Shown here: positions 8,424 through 17,688 of the stretch, piece by piece | Layout of the letters: the number at the start of each line of letters is the position of its first letter | How positions within the stretch are numbered: position 1 is the first letter of the stretch | Assembly: GCA_003315655.1 (NCBI GenBank) | Contig: NIZT01000039.1 | Span: 1 to 62,807 of the forward strand | Length of the DNA: 62,807 bases | Direction: 5' to 3' | Source of the DNA: Candidatus Methanobinarius endosymbioticus | Lineage (GTDB): Archaea; Methanobacteriota; Methanobacteria; Methanobacteriales; Methanobacteriaceae | Program-made: the position numbers and the translations under genes | The notes under the pieces: model-generated | What the model saw: the letters and a program-made list of their open reading frames with translations, nothing else | Told to the model about the DNA's origin: nothing | Databases searched by the model: none

Positions 8424-10220
8424 TTATTCTTTTTTAATAGAATCTGAAATATAATCTACAACTCGTTTTGATGATTTTCCATCATCATATTTAAAAAACT
8501 TATTTTTAAAGTCATTTATCTTAAATGTTTCAAAATCTTTATTTTTTATAGAAGAAATAATTCCATCTTGCGTATATGTTATTTTACCTGGAACAAATCC
8601 TTTATATTCAAAATAAAAACTACGTTCAGAAATATAATCATCTAAATCAAAAACATGAAAAATCATTGATATATCTAATAGTGATGCTTCAAATATAGTT
8701 GATGAATAGTCTGTAATAAGGATATCAGATATAAACAATAAATCATTGATATCTTCACTAACATCTAAGTCCATAACAAAGTCAGAATATTCCTTTGGAA
8801 TTTCAAATTTATTATTAATAAAGAAGTGACGCTTTATTATGATAGCATATTCTTGCTCTAATTCATTATATATTTTAACAGGATCGAATTTATTTGTAGG
8901 ATAATATCCAGTTTTTCTTGTATTTCCTCTAAATGTTGGTCCAAATAGAATTATTTTTTTGTCTATTAGCTGAGGATATTTTTTATAAAAATCCTCTTTG
9001 GTTTTTTTAATATATTCTTCATCATAAAATACATCGGTTCTTGGAATTCCTAGAGCTAATACTTTATCAGAAGACATAGCATAAGCTTCAGAATAGCAAT
9101 CAACAACACTATCACTTGAAACTAATGCCATATCATATTTTCTATGAGTTGTTTCATCTAAGTTTGGGCCTCCAGGTCTTCCAAATCTAGTAAAACCAAA
9201 TGTTTTAAAAGCTCCGCATGCATGCCATAATTGAATTAAAGTTTGATTTGGAAATTTCAAAGTGTTTACAGGAACAAAATAATTATCGAGAACAATAACT
9301 TCAGATTTGACCATATCTTTATAAGTATTCCATTTATGTTTAAAAGGAGTGATGGGAAAACTTTCATTTATAGTTGATATTTTAACATTTAAATGCTGAG
9401 TACTTTCATTATTAAGAATATAATCGTACACAAATTTAAGATTTCCAGTTAATTCTTCTCCTCTCTCAGATATAAACATGATAGTATTTTCATCTTTATA
9501 TAATCTTACACTGAATTGATAGATCTTATTTAATAAAAAATTTTTAAAATCAATGAATATTTCTTCTATAGGAAAATTAGAAAAATGAGACATTCTCCAT
9601 AAAACATGCCTAATTCCTCTTTTAATAGTATTATTATCTTTTAAATATAATAATCCTCCAGAAGACCTAAGATTTGGAGTTTTCAATACAATGAATAATG
9701 TTTCAATTATAAAATAAGGAATTAAAATAATAGAAAATATAAAACCTAATAGTCTTATAATATATGAAAGAAAATTTTTTACATAATATGATGCTGTTGT
9801 TTTCTCTGATGTATCAAGAATAATAAAATTATTATTTGATTTATTAAATTCAACAAAATAATTATAATTGAGATTATTTTCATTAAGATTGCAATCAATA
9901 TTAATATTTTTAACCGTATGTTCACCATATGTTAAACTTAAATAAAAATTAATATTGTTTGCTTTTTTATTTAAAAATAAATCATCTATAGGAAATTTTT
10001 GTTCAAAATCGAGATGATCCATGTTTTTATAAGAGACATACCTCCTATTTTTTCCAATAATAGGTAATAATAAGTTTTCTTCACCATTTTCAAAATATAT
10101 TTTTAATTTTGGTTCGAAAACATCAGGATCAAAATCAATATCGCAGTTAATAGCAATATTTAGATAATCATTGATAATTGAACATTCTTTAATAGATAAT
10201 TTGCTTTTCATATGTATCAT
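8424..10220 (-). CDS. CDP-glycerol/CDP-ribitol glycerophosphotransferase-like protein (TagF/TarL type)
   Basis: A 598-residue protein with a C-terminal PF04464 domain (about 245-590) that transfers polyol phosphate from CDP-glycerol or CDP-ribitol to a growing teichoic-acid chain at the inner membrane face. Key elements are LWHACGAFKTFG (about 331-342, catalytic-type His), GIPRTD (391-396), FGPTFRG (426-432), KRHFF (463-467) and TDYSSTIFEA (503-512). About 120 beta-rich N-terminal residues and a strongly hydrophobic stretch (150-180) precede it. The ATG at 10220 or 10211 could be the start; neither has a clear ribosome site. With TarI and TarJ nearby, CDP-ribitol is the likely donor. Confidence 0.85.
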   Translation of the reverse strand: MIHMKSKLSIKECSIINDYLNIAINCDIDFDPDVFEPKLKIYFENGEENLLLPIIGKNRRYVSYKNMDHLDFEQKFPIDDLFLNKKANNINFYLSLTYGEHTVKNINIDCNLNENNLNYNYFVEFNKSNNNFIILDTSEKTTASYYVKNFLSYIIRLLGFIFSIILIPYFIIETLFIVLKTPNLRSSGGLLYLKDNNTIKRGIRHVLWRMSHFSNFPIEEIFIDFKNFLLNKIYQFSVRLYKDENTIMFISERGEELTGNLKFVYDYILNNESTQHLNVKISTINESFPITPFKHKWNTYKDMVKSEVIVLDNYFVPVNTLKFPNQTLIQLWHACGAFKTFGFTRFGRPGGPNLDETTHRKYDMALVSSDSVVDCYSEAYAMSSDKVLALGIPRTDVFYDEEYIKKTKEDFYKKYPQLIDKKIILFGPTFRGNTRKTGYYPTNKFDPVKIYNELEQEYAIIIKRHFFINNKFEIPKEYSDFVMDLDVSEDINDLLFISDILITDYSSTIFEASLLDISMIFHVFDLDDYISERSFYFEYKGFVPGKITYTQDGIISSIKNKDFETFKINDFKNKFFKYDDGKSSKRVVDYISDSIKKE

Positions 10221-10608
10221 GAGATTTTTTATTGATTTAATTAATAACTAGTTTATTAATGTATTTAGTAAGCTCTATGTAAATTAATAACATATATTAG
10301 AAATATATTGTAAGAATATAATAAATTGTAAGAATACTTGTAAGACCAATATAATTAAATAATTTATTGAAATATAATGAAATTAATAATCTTATATTAT
10401 CATGTTTTAAAATTCTTTCATTTGAAAATTATTATTTTTTATAGATAGGTTATCCATGGCAGTATTAGTCATGAAAAATTTTTTTATTTTATTAAAATTA
10501 ATAAATATACTTCCCAGTAAAAGTCATGAAGTTTTTTAAAGGTTTAATTATATAATTATAATAAACTAAAAAACTAAAATAAATTGAAATTATAAAATCG
10601 AATATATT
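10221..10608. other. Intergenic with an imperfect direct repeat
   Basis: About 390 bp between rmlA and the tagF-like gene, both minus strand. Two similar 22-23 base segments start at 10460 and 10515 (CAGTAnnAGTCATGAA then a T-run). No ORF seen. This region is the likely promoter for the tagF-like gene. Confidence 0.4.
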
Positions 10609-11472
10609 TTAATCGACCAATTTAAACAAATATTCACCATAATCGGTTTTTTCTAAAAATTTCGCCATTTTTAACAGTTTTTTCTTGTCAATGTATCCTT
10701 TATTATAAGCTATTTCTTCTAAACAAGCAATGTATAGTCCTTGTCTTTTTTGAACTGTTTCTATAAAATTAGCTGCTTCTAAAAGTCCCATGTGAGTTCC
10801 AGTATCTAACCATGCCATTCCTCTCCCTAAAAGCTCTACTTTAAGATTTTTTTGCTTTAAATATTCTTCATTTACAGAAGTTATTTCCAATTCTCCTCTT
10901 TCAGAAGGTTTCACTTTTTTAGCTATTTCAATAACACTATTATCGTAAAAATATAATCCTGGAACAATATAATTAGATTTTGGATTTTTTGGCTTTTCTT
11001 CTATAGAAAGTACCTTGCCTTCATCATCAAATTCCACAACACCAAAAGCTTCTGGATTTTTTGTATAATATCCAAATATTGTAGCACCATCTTCAAGTTT
11101 AGATGCACTTTCTAATATTTCTGTTAATCTATGTCCATAAAAAACATTATCTCCCAATACTAGAGCTACATTATCATTACCAATAAAATTTTCCCCTATT
11201 ATAAATGCTTCAGCCAACCCATTGGGATTTTTTTGCTCTTCATAACTAAAAGAGATCCCAAAGTCACTTCCATCCCCAAGCAATTTTTTATATTGTGATA
11301 AATCATATGGAGTAGAAATAATTAATATTTCTTTAATTCCTGCAAGCATTAAAACAGATATAGGATAATAAATCATTGGTTTATCATATAATGGAAGTAA
11401 TTGTTTAGAAACCGCTTTTGTAATAGGGTATAAACGAGTTCCAGAACCTCCTGCTAATACAATTCCTTTCAT
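10609..11472 (-). CDS. rmlA: Glucose-1-phosphate thymidylyltransferase
   Basis: Makes dTDP-glucose from dTTP and glucose 1-phosphate, the first step of dTDP-L-rhamnose synthesis. The 287-residue length is typical. The nucleotide-binding loop [12 protein letters not shown] (about 8-19), [23 protein letters not shown] and the EEKP segment are present. GAGGT precedes the ATG. It lies 25 bp after rmlD, as an operon. The rmlB and rmlC genes are about 30 kb away at 41730-43378, so all four steps are in this window. Confidence 0.96.
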   Translation of the reverse strand: MKGIVLAGGSGTRLYPITKAVSKQLLPLYDKPMIYYPISVLMLAGIKEILIISTPYDLSQYKKLLGDGSDFGISFSYEEQKNPNGLAEAFIIGENFIGNDNVALVLGDNVFYGHRLTEILESASKLEDGATIFGYYTKNPEAFGVVEFDDEGKVLSIEEKPKNPKSNYIVPGLYFYDNSVIEIAKKVKPSERGELEITSVNEEYLKQKNLKVELLGRGMAWLDTGTHMGLLEAANFIETVQKRQGLYIACLEEIAYNKGYIDKKKLLKMAKFLEKTDYGEYLFKLVD

Positions 11473-11497
11473 GTAAAAACCTCATTCAAAAATTAAA

Positions 11498-12346
11498 TTA
11501 ATTCTCCGATTCAAGTTCCATATATTCATTTAAAGCTTCTTTGTAATTTCTTAAAGGTTTAAAACCTGAATTTTTCCATTTATTATTAGAAAGAACTGAA
11601 TACTGTGGTCTTTTTGCTGGAGTAGAATATTCTTCAGTAGTTACAGGTTTAACATTTACATCTATATCATCTAATTTAAAAATATCTTTAGTAAATTCAA
11701 ACCAAGTACATGTATCACTGTTTGTAACATGATAAGTTCCATATTTATTTGTTTTAATAAGTTCCAAGATAGCTAAAGCTAAATCTTTTGTAAAAGTTGG
11801 AGAACCATGCTGATCATTAACAACTGTAATTTCATCATGATTTTTAGCTAATTCTAACATTGTTTTTACAAAGTTTTTCCCATTTATTCCATATAACCAT
11901 GCAGTTCTAACTATAAAGTAATCATTCATGTATTGTTTAATAAATTCTTCAGCTTGTAGTTTAGTTTCACCATAATAACTTTGAGGTTCAGTTTCATCAT
12001 CTTCGTTATAAGGGTTTGAATTATCTCCAGAAAATACATAGTCTGTACTAATATGTAATAATTTAGCCCCAATATCATTACTTACAATAGCTAAATTTTT
12101 AGGGCCTATAGAATTAACATTAAAAGCTAATTCGCGGTTAGTTTCACACCCATCTACATCAGTATATGCAGCTGCATTTATAACCATATCAGGTTTTTCT
12201 TTTTTAAGAGTATTTTTAACTTGTTCAATGTCAGTTATATCTAATTCATCTACATCAGTGAGAATTAATTCATACCCATTTTCATCCAAAATTGTAATTA
12301 AATCTGAGCCTAACATTCCTTTATATCCAGTTATTAAAATTTTCAT
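11498..12346 (-). CDS. rmlD: dTDP-4-dehydrorhamnose reductase
   Basis: Final NADPH-dependent step to dTDP-L-rhamnose. This is a short-chain dehydrogenase of 282 residues with the glycine motif GYKGMLG (about 7-13), ADPH/NAAAYTDVDGCE, the STDYVFSG segment (about 104-111) and the catalytic Tyr-x-x-x-Lys in YYGETK (about 128-133). GGAAGGAT precedes the ATG. It is transcribed with rmlA. Confidence 0.96.
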   Translation of the reverse strand: MKILITGYKGMLGSDLITILDENGYELILTDVDELDITDIEQVKNTLKKEKPDMVINAAAYTDVDGCETNRELAFNVNSIGPKNLAIVSNDIGAKLLHISTDYVFSGDNSNPYNEDDETEPQSYYGETKLQAEEFIKQYMNDYFIVRTAWLYGINGKNFVKTMLELAKNHDEITVVNDQHGSPTFTKDLALAILELIKTNKYGTYHVTNSDTCTWFEFTKDIFKLDDIDVNVKPVTTEEYSTPAKRPQYSVLSNNKWKNSGFKPLRNYKEALNEYMELESEN

Positions 12347-12521
12347 TGTTTATCCTTCCAAATAAAACAATTAATTAAATATATAATTATATTCATAACA
12401 TTTATATTAATATACATCATTTGATCTTATAACATATACTAATATTCAATTATTCTTCATATCAAAAAATTAACATAATTGTAGAATTAGAATTAAAATT
12501 ATCTAGTTATTTTATTTTAAA

Positions 12522-13394
12522 TTAGTTAATATTATTAATTATATTAATTATTTCTTCAACTCTATTTTCAAAGGTATGATTAGTCAATATCATTTCCCTA
12601 GAATTTTTGACTTTTTGTTTTCTCTCTTCATCATTACTCAAATAATATTCTATTAGATTATTTAATTCTTCTTTATTATTATATGTAACAAGCATATCTT
12701 TAAATATTTCAGATCCTTTAACTTCATCAGAAATCAAAAAAGCCCCTGAAGCAAATCCATCAAATATTCTATTTGAAATAAATCCTTTTTCAGCCATATC
12801 TTCCCAATGGTCATTTAAAAGTATTTTGCAAGAACTATAAGCTTGATTGAGTTCTTTATTAGAAATATGAATTCCATTTATAGATTTTTCAGGAATAAAA
12901 TTTCTCCAGCCTTTTCCATAGATCCCTAAATCCCTATTGGTGGGAAAAATATATTTAATTGCTTTTCTAAATATATTACGAGTATTTCCAACAAATAATA
13001 TGTCATGTTTATATTTTCTGCTAGGTTTTGGATAAAATATCTCAGGATCAGTACATTGCAATAGAGGAGTTACAGGAACTGATAAAAGTTCTTTTAATTG
13101 ATTTGCATAGAAATCCGAAGCTATGAAAACATGATCGTATTGATTATATTCTTCAATTGTAGCTAAGTCAGGATGAGAAATATTCCACATTAAATTAATT
13201 TTATTATTATCTAATTCATAAGGATATAATCCTCTTAAAATTAAATTTACATCTGAATTATTTTTGTTATCACAATTATCTTTTAAAACAATTTTAGTTT
13301 TGTAATTTTTTCTTTCAAAGTATTTTTTCAGTGCTAAAGCAAAATGATAATCTCCCCAAACATGAGCTCTTTTTTTATTAGTAACAGGGACCAT
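12522..13394 (-). CDS. CgeB-like family 1 glycosyltransferase, start uncertain
   Basis: A cytoplasmic GT-B protein (290 residues from the first ATG) resembling the CgeB/glycosyl transferases group 1 families. Features are DILFVGNTRN (about 130-139), GIYGKGW and a C-terminal NRIFDGFASGAFLISDEVKGSEIF, the acidic nucleotide-sugar binding block of this family. The frame stays open upstream of 13394 for about 50 more codons, encoding a basic helix (FFKKLKRKIVKLYKNFF), without any ATG, GTG or TTG. The true N-terminus may be lost or may use a rare start. Acceptor and donor are unknown. Confidence 0.75.
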   Translation of the reverse strand: MVPVTNKKRAHVWGDYHFALALKKYFERKNYKTKIVLKDNCDNKNNSDVNLILRGLYPYELDNNKINLMWNISHPDLATIEEYNQYDHVFIASDFYANQLKELLSVPVTPLLQCTDPEIFYPKPSRKYKHDILFVGNTRNIFRKAIKYIFPTNRDLGIYGKGWRNFIPEKSINGIHISNKELNQAYSSCKILLNDHWEDMAEKGFISNRIFDGFASGAFLISDEVKGSEIFKDMLVTYNNKEELNNLIEYYLSNDEERKQKVKNSREMILTNHTFENRVEEIINIINNIN

Positions 13395-13585
13395 AATAGA
13401 AATATTTGGATTTCTAATATATTTTAAATTTTTATATTGTCTAAAAAAATTTTTATATAATTTGACAATTTTTCTTTTTAATTTTTTGAAAAAAATTATA
13501 TCAATCCCTAAATAATCAAATAAGTCAGAACAAGATTAAAAAACTAATAAAATTTAATAATTAAATGAGTTAAAGAAAAATAGTA

Positions 13586-14908
13586 TCATTTAGTTCCTAT
13601 TTGATAATACTCAAAATCGATCTTATTCAGTTCTTCTTTATCAAATTGATTTCTACCATCAAATATAATATTATTTTTCAATTTTTCAGAAATATTGTCA
13701 AAATCTGGACTTCTAAATTCATTCCATTCTGTAACAAGAATTAAAGAATCACAACGAGACAATGTTTCATATTTATCATTAAAAAACTCAATATTTTCAT
13801 TATTTTGGAATATATTTTCAGCTATTTCCCTAGCTTTAGGATCATAAGCTTTAATTTTTGCACCCATATCAATCAATCCATTTATTATTATACTAGAAGG
13901 TGCTTCTCTCATATCATTGGTACCTGGTTTAAAAGATAACCCCCAAATTCCAAAAGTAAGTCCTGAAAGATCATTACCAAATCTTTCCTTTACTTTATTA
14001 ACAATAACTTTTTTCTGTTTTTTATTAGTTTCTTGTACACTTTTCAAGATATTTGGAATATAACCAGCATGTTCACCAGTTTTTATGAGTGCAGTTACAT
14101 CTTTTGGAAAACAACTTCCTCCATACCCACATCCAGCATATAAGAATCTATAACCAATTCTAGTATCACTACCTACTCCTAAACGTACTTTATTTATATC
14201 AGCCCCAATATTTTCGCATATATTAGCTATTTCATTCATGAAAGATATTCTAGTAGCTAACATTGCATTTGAAACATATTTAGACATTTCTGCACTTCTA
14301 ACATCCATTACAATAAATCTATCCCTATTTTTTACATATGGGGCATACAATATCTTGATTATATTAATAGTTTTTTCATCTTCACATCCAATTATAACTC
14401 TGTCTGGTCTCATTGAATCTTTAACAGCAGTCCCTTCTTTTAAAAACTCAGGGTTAGAAACTATTTCAAATTTATAATCAACTTTTCGTTTATATAATTC
14501 TTTTTGAATAATTTCTTTAATTTTATCTCCAGTACCCACAGGTACAGTTGATTTAATAACGACTATAAGGTCATTATCCATTAATTCTCCAATATTTTTT
14601 GCTACTTGAAAAACAGCGCTTAAATCAGCACAACCATCTTCAGCCATTGGCGTTCCTACAGCTATAAAACATATTTCAGAATTAAACAAACCTTCTTCTA
14701 AATCGACTGTAAAAATAAGTTGTTTATTGTTATAGTTTTTAAGAACAATTTTTTCCAAATGTTCCTCATAAATATGAATTATTCCTTTTTTAAGAGAATT
14801 AATCTTTTTTTCATCAACATCAACACAATAAACATTGTTTCCCACTTCTGAAAAGCAAGCCCCAGCTACTAATCCAACATATCCTGTACCTATTACTGTT
14901 ATATTCAT
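13586..14908 (-). CDS. ugd: UDP-glucose 6-dehydrogenase
   Basis: Oxidises UDP-glucose to UDP-glucuronate with 2 NAD+, supplying acidic sugar for the surface polymer. It has 440 residues, N-terminal GTGYVGLVAGACFS (7-20), NAD-binding VDVDEKK, KSTVPVGTGD, NPEFLKEGTA (152-161) and catalytic Cys266 in GYGGSCFPKD, followed by GLSFKPGTNDMREAPS. AGGGAT precedes the ATG. It is divergent from the related dehydrogenase at 15298. Confidence 0.95.
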   Translation of the reverse strand: MNITVIGTGYVGLVAGACFSEVGNNVYCVDVDEKKINSLKKGIIHIYEEHLEKIVLKNYNNKQLIFTVDLEEGLFNSEICFIAVGTPMAEDGCADLSAVFQVAKNIGELMDNDLIVVIKSTVPVGTGDKIKEIIQKELYKRKVDYKFEIVSNPEFLKEGTAVKDSMRPDRVIIGCEDEKTINIIKILYAPYVKNRDRFIVMDVRSAEMSKYVSNAMLATRISFMNEIANICENIGADINKVRLGVGSDTRIGYRFLYAGCGYGGSCFPKDVTALIKTGEHAGYIPNILKSVQETNKKQKKVIVNKVKERFGNDLSGLTFGIWGLSFKPGTNDMREAPSSIIINGLIDMGAKIKAYDPKAREIAENIFQNNENIEFFNDKYETLSRCDSLILVTEWNEFRSPDFDNISEKLKNNIIFDGRNQFDKEELNKIDFEYYQIGTK

Positions 14909-15297
14909 GATAAATCCCTAATAATTATGAATAATAAAAAAATAATAATTTTATATAAAATTATTATTATATACAAATTTTAATATATAATAAGAATTAT
15001 AATAATATATTAAATTTAATAATATATAAATATTAATCTAGTTTAAAATTAAAGCTACTTTAATTTTAAATTTAGCTTAATTACTACTTTAAATTTACTA
15101 ATTTAGTTATTTTATTCAATTTAATTATACTCTATTATATGTTATAATTATATGTTATAATTAATTATTATTTGATATAATTATTTAATGATATTTAATA
15201 TTATATAATATAATATTATATATTTTTAGTGATTATATCCTTAATCGTGATTTTGTTAATTCAATACTTTTAAATTAGTTTTGGATAATGTGATGTT
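14909..15297. other. Divergent intergenic region between two UDP-sugar dehydrogenases
   Basis: About 390 bp of AT-rich sequence that must carry promoters in both directions. Several TATATAA strings occur. No single box is convincing and no gene is present. Confidence 0.4.
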
Positions 15298-16539
15298 ATG
15301 AAAGTGTGTATAATTGGTCAAGGTTATATTGGTCTTCCTACTGCCATCCTATTTGCGACTAATAATTGTGAAGTTATAGGAGTAGATGTAAATGATGATC
15401 TTGTTAATAAGTTAAATCAAGGTAAACTTTTTATAGAAGAACCAGGCCTTAAAGAAAAATTGAACCTAACCATGGAAAAAGGAAAGTATAAAGCATCTAT
15501 AAAGCCTAAAAAAAGTGATGTTTTTATAATTACAGTTCCTACACCAACAAACACAGAAAACCTATCATGTGATTTAAGTTATGTCATATCAGCATGTGAA
15601 TCTATAATTCCTTATTTAGAAAAAGAAAATATCGTTATAGTTGAATCAACAATAGCACCAATGTCAACAGATAATTATATAAACCCTATTTTTGAAAATG
15701 AAGGTTTTGTAATTGGAAAAGATATATATCTTGCACATTGTCCAGAGAGAGTTATTCCTGGGAATATAATTGAAGAATTGGTTAACAATGATAGGATAAT
15801 AGGTGGAGTGACTTCAGAATGTTCTGATAAAGCAGCAGATGTTTATAAAATATTTGTAAAAGGGAACATTATGAAAACAGAAGCTAAAACAGCTGAAATG
15901 TCAAAATGTATGGAAAACACTTTTCGTGATGTTAATATAGCTTTAGCTAATGAATTAACAAAAGTTTGTTCCAAAATTGGAATTAATGCATTAGATGTTA
16001 TTGAATTATCTAATAAACATCCAAGAGTCAATATTCATTCTCCTGGACCGGGTGTTGGGGGTCATTGTTTAGCTCTTGACCCCTATTTTATTTATGCTCA
16101 AGTTCCTGAAGAAGCAAAATTGATAAAATTAGCTAGAGACACTAATAATTCTATGCCCCAATTTGTAGTTGATAAAACAAAAGAAATAATAAAAAATATT
16201 GAAAGTCCTAAAATTGCTATATTAGGAATTACTTATAAAGGTAATACTGACGATACTCGTGAAAGTCCTGCTTTAGAAATAGTAAACCTTTTAAAAAATG
16301 AAGATTTCAAAATTGATATTTATGATCCTCATGTGGAAAATAAAAAATATCATAATTTTGAAAAAACAATAAAAGATGCAGCTATATGTATCGTATTATC
16401 AGATCATGACGAATTTAAAAATTTAGATTTCAATCTAATGACTAAAGCTATGAAAAAACCTATTATCTTTGATACTAAAAATATAGTTAAAAATAAAGAT
16501 AAAGAAAAAATAGAAATTATAAATTATGGTAATTTATAA
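15298..16539 (+). CDS. wecC: UDP-N-acetyl-D-mannosamine dehydrogenase
   Basis: Oxidises UDP-ManNAc to UDP-ManNAcA, an acidic sugar donor. This UDP-sugar dehydrogenase of 413 residues has the WecC-type signature: GQGYIGLPTA (7-16), VPTPTN, HCPERVIPG (147-155) and catalytic Cys257 within GPGVGGHCLALDPYF, plus GITYKGNTDDTRESPA. The wording around the Cys (GGHC rather than GGSC) separates it from the Ugd next door. It converges with the GT2 gene at 16552 with only 12 bp between stops. Confidence 0.9.
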   Translation: MKVCIIGQGYIGLPTAILFATNNCEVIGVDVNDDLVNKLNQGKLFIEEPGLKEKLNLTMEKGKYKASIKPKKSDVFIITVPTPTNTENLSCDLSYVISACESIIPYLEKENIVIVESTIAPMSTDNYINPIFENEGFVIGKDIYLAHCPERVIPGNIIEELVNNDRIIGGVTSECSDKAADVYKIFVKGNIMKTEAKTAEMSKCMENTFRDVNIALANELTKVCSKIGINALDVIELSNKHPRVNIHSPGPGVGGHCLALDPYFIYAQVPEEAKLIKLARDTNNSMPQFVVDKTKEIIKNIESPKIAILGITYKGNTDDTRESPALEIVNLLKNEDFKIDIYDPHVENKKYHNFEKTIKDAAICIVLSDHDEFKNLDFNLMTKAMKKPIIFDTKNIVKNKDKEKIEIINYGNL

Positions 16540-16551
16540 TTATTTATCCAA

Positions 16552-17655
16552 CTATTCTAATTTATATTTTAACCATTTTTTAGTAGATTTTAAGTTTTTT
16601 AATTTATTTTTGATTTGTTTATTATTGTTTTTTAATTTATTTAATTTTCTTTCTTGCATAAACTGTTTATATAAAAATTGTTTCAAATACATGATAAATT
16701 CTATATTTTCATTAATAATAGCCGAAAAAAGAATATAAGCTCTTTGATTTTTTTTCAATTCTTTAAATTCATGATTTCTTATCCAAAAAGAATTTGTAAT
16801 CCATTTCATTTCTTTTAAAATAAATTTTATATCATTTTTATCAAAATCACTGAGTATTATATGATTTAAAAAGTAATTTAACCTATATTCCACATAATCT
16901 TCAAAATTCTCTGCCATTCCAAATTCATCAAAAAGTTTTCCAACAATCGTGATAGAATCTAAATATTCTTTAAAATTATTCCTATCTCGACGATTGCTTA
17001 ATGATTCTTTTAAAAGATCTTCATGATTACAAGCAATGAAATCTGTTAAAAATACTATTCCATTTGCATTGAGAAGAACTTTAGCTAAAAATATAGCATC
17101 TTCACCAATAATTGTTGGAAATTCTATTTTATTATCAATGATGAGTTTTTTGTTGAATATACAAGACCAAATTCCAGGAGCCATATGAAATAATTGAGGA
17201 CATTCTTTAACATTTGAAATTTTTACATTTCCCTTAGTTCTAAAAAATTGAGGAGTTCCATGCAAATGTTTCTGATTATTAACTGTAAAACTACCTATAA
17301 CATGATCAACATTTTCAGATGTGATAGTTTTATATAAAACTTCACAAGCATCTTTTTTAAAAGTATCATCATGATCTAAAAACATTAAATAATCAGCTTT
17401 AGCTAATTTAATTCCCTTATTTCTAGCTATTCCTGAAGAACCAGTGTTTTCAGGGAAATGTATAGCTTTAAAATTGGAATATTTATCAGCATATTCATCT
17501 ATAATTTCCTTAGTTCTGTCTGTAGAGCAATCATTAAACATTAAGACTTCGATATTTTCTAAACCTATAGTCTGTATTTCAATAGACTTTAAAGTCCTTC
17601 TTATAAATTTTTCACTATTATAAAAAGGTATTATTATAGTAACTTTAAAATTCAT
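16552..17655 (-). CDS. Family 2 glycosyltransferase
   Basis: A GT-A fold enzyme (367 residues) with N-terminal TIIIPFYNSEKFIRRTLKSI, the FNDCSTDRT nucleotide loop and a DXD-type LDHDDTF (about 93-99). The C-terminus is Lys/Asn-rich and probably helical (KLNKLKNNNKQIKNKLKNL). It starts 33 bp after the stop of the 1050-residue protein on the same strand, so the two are likely cotranscribed and act on the same glycan. Donor and acceptor cannot be read from the sequence. Confidence 0.88.
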   Translation of the reverse strand: MNFKVTIIIPFYNSEKFIRRTLKSIEIQTIGLENIEVLMFNDCSTDRTKEIIDEYADKYSNFKAIHFPENTGSSGIARNKGIKLAKADYLMFLDHDDTFKKDACEVLYKTITSENVDHVIGSFTVNNQKHLHGTPQFFRTKGNVKISNVKECPQLFHMAPGIWSCIFNKKLIIDNKIEFPTIIGEDAIFLAKVLLNANGIVFLTDFIACNHEDLLKESLSNRRDRNNFKEYLDSITIVGKLFDEFGMAENFEDYVEYRLNYFLNHIILSDFDKNDIKFILKEMKWITNSFWIRNHEFKELKKNQRAYILFSAIINENIEFIMYLKQFLYKQFMQERKLNKLKNNNKQIKNKLKNLKSTKKWLKYKLE

Positions 17656-17688
17656 ATTATAACCATATTTTGCTATTGTAAATTTATT

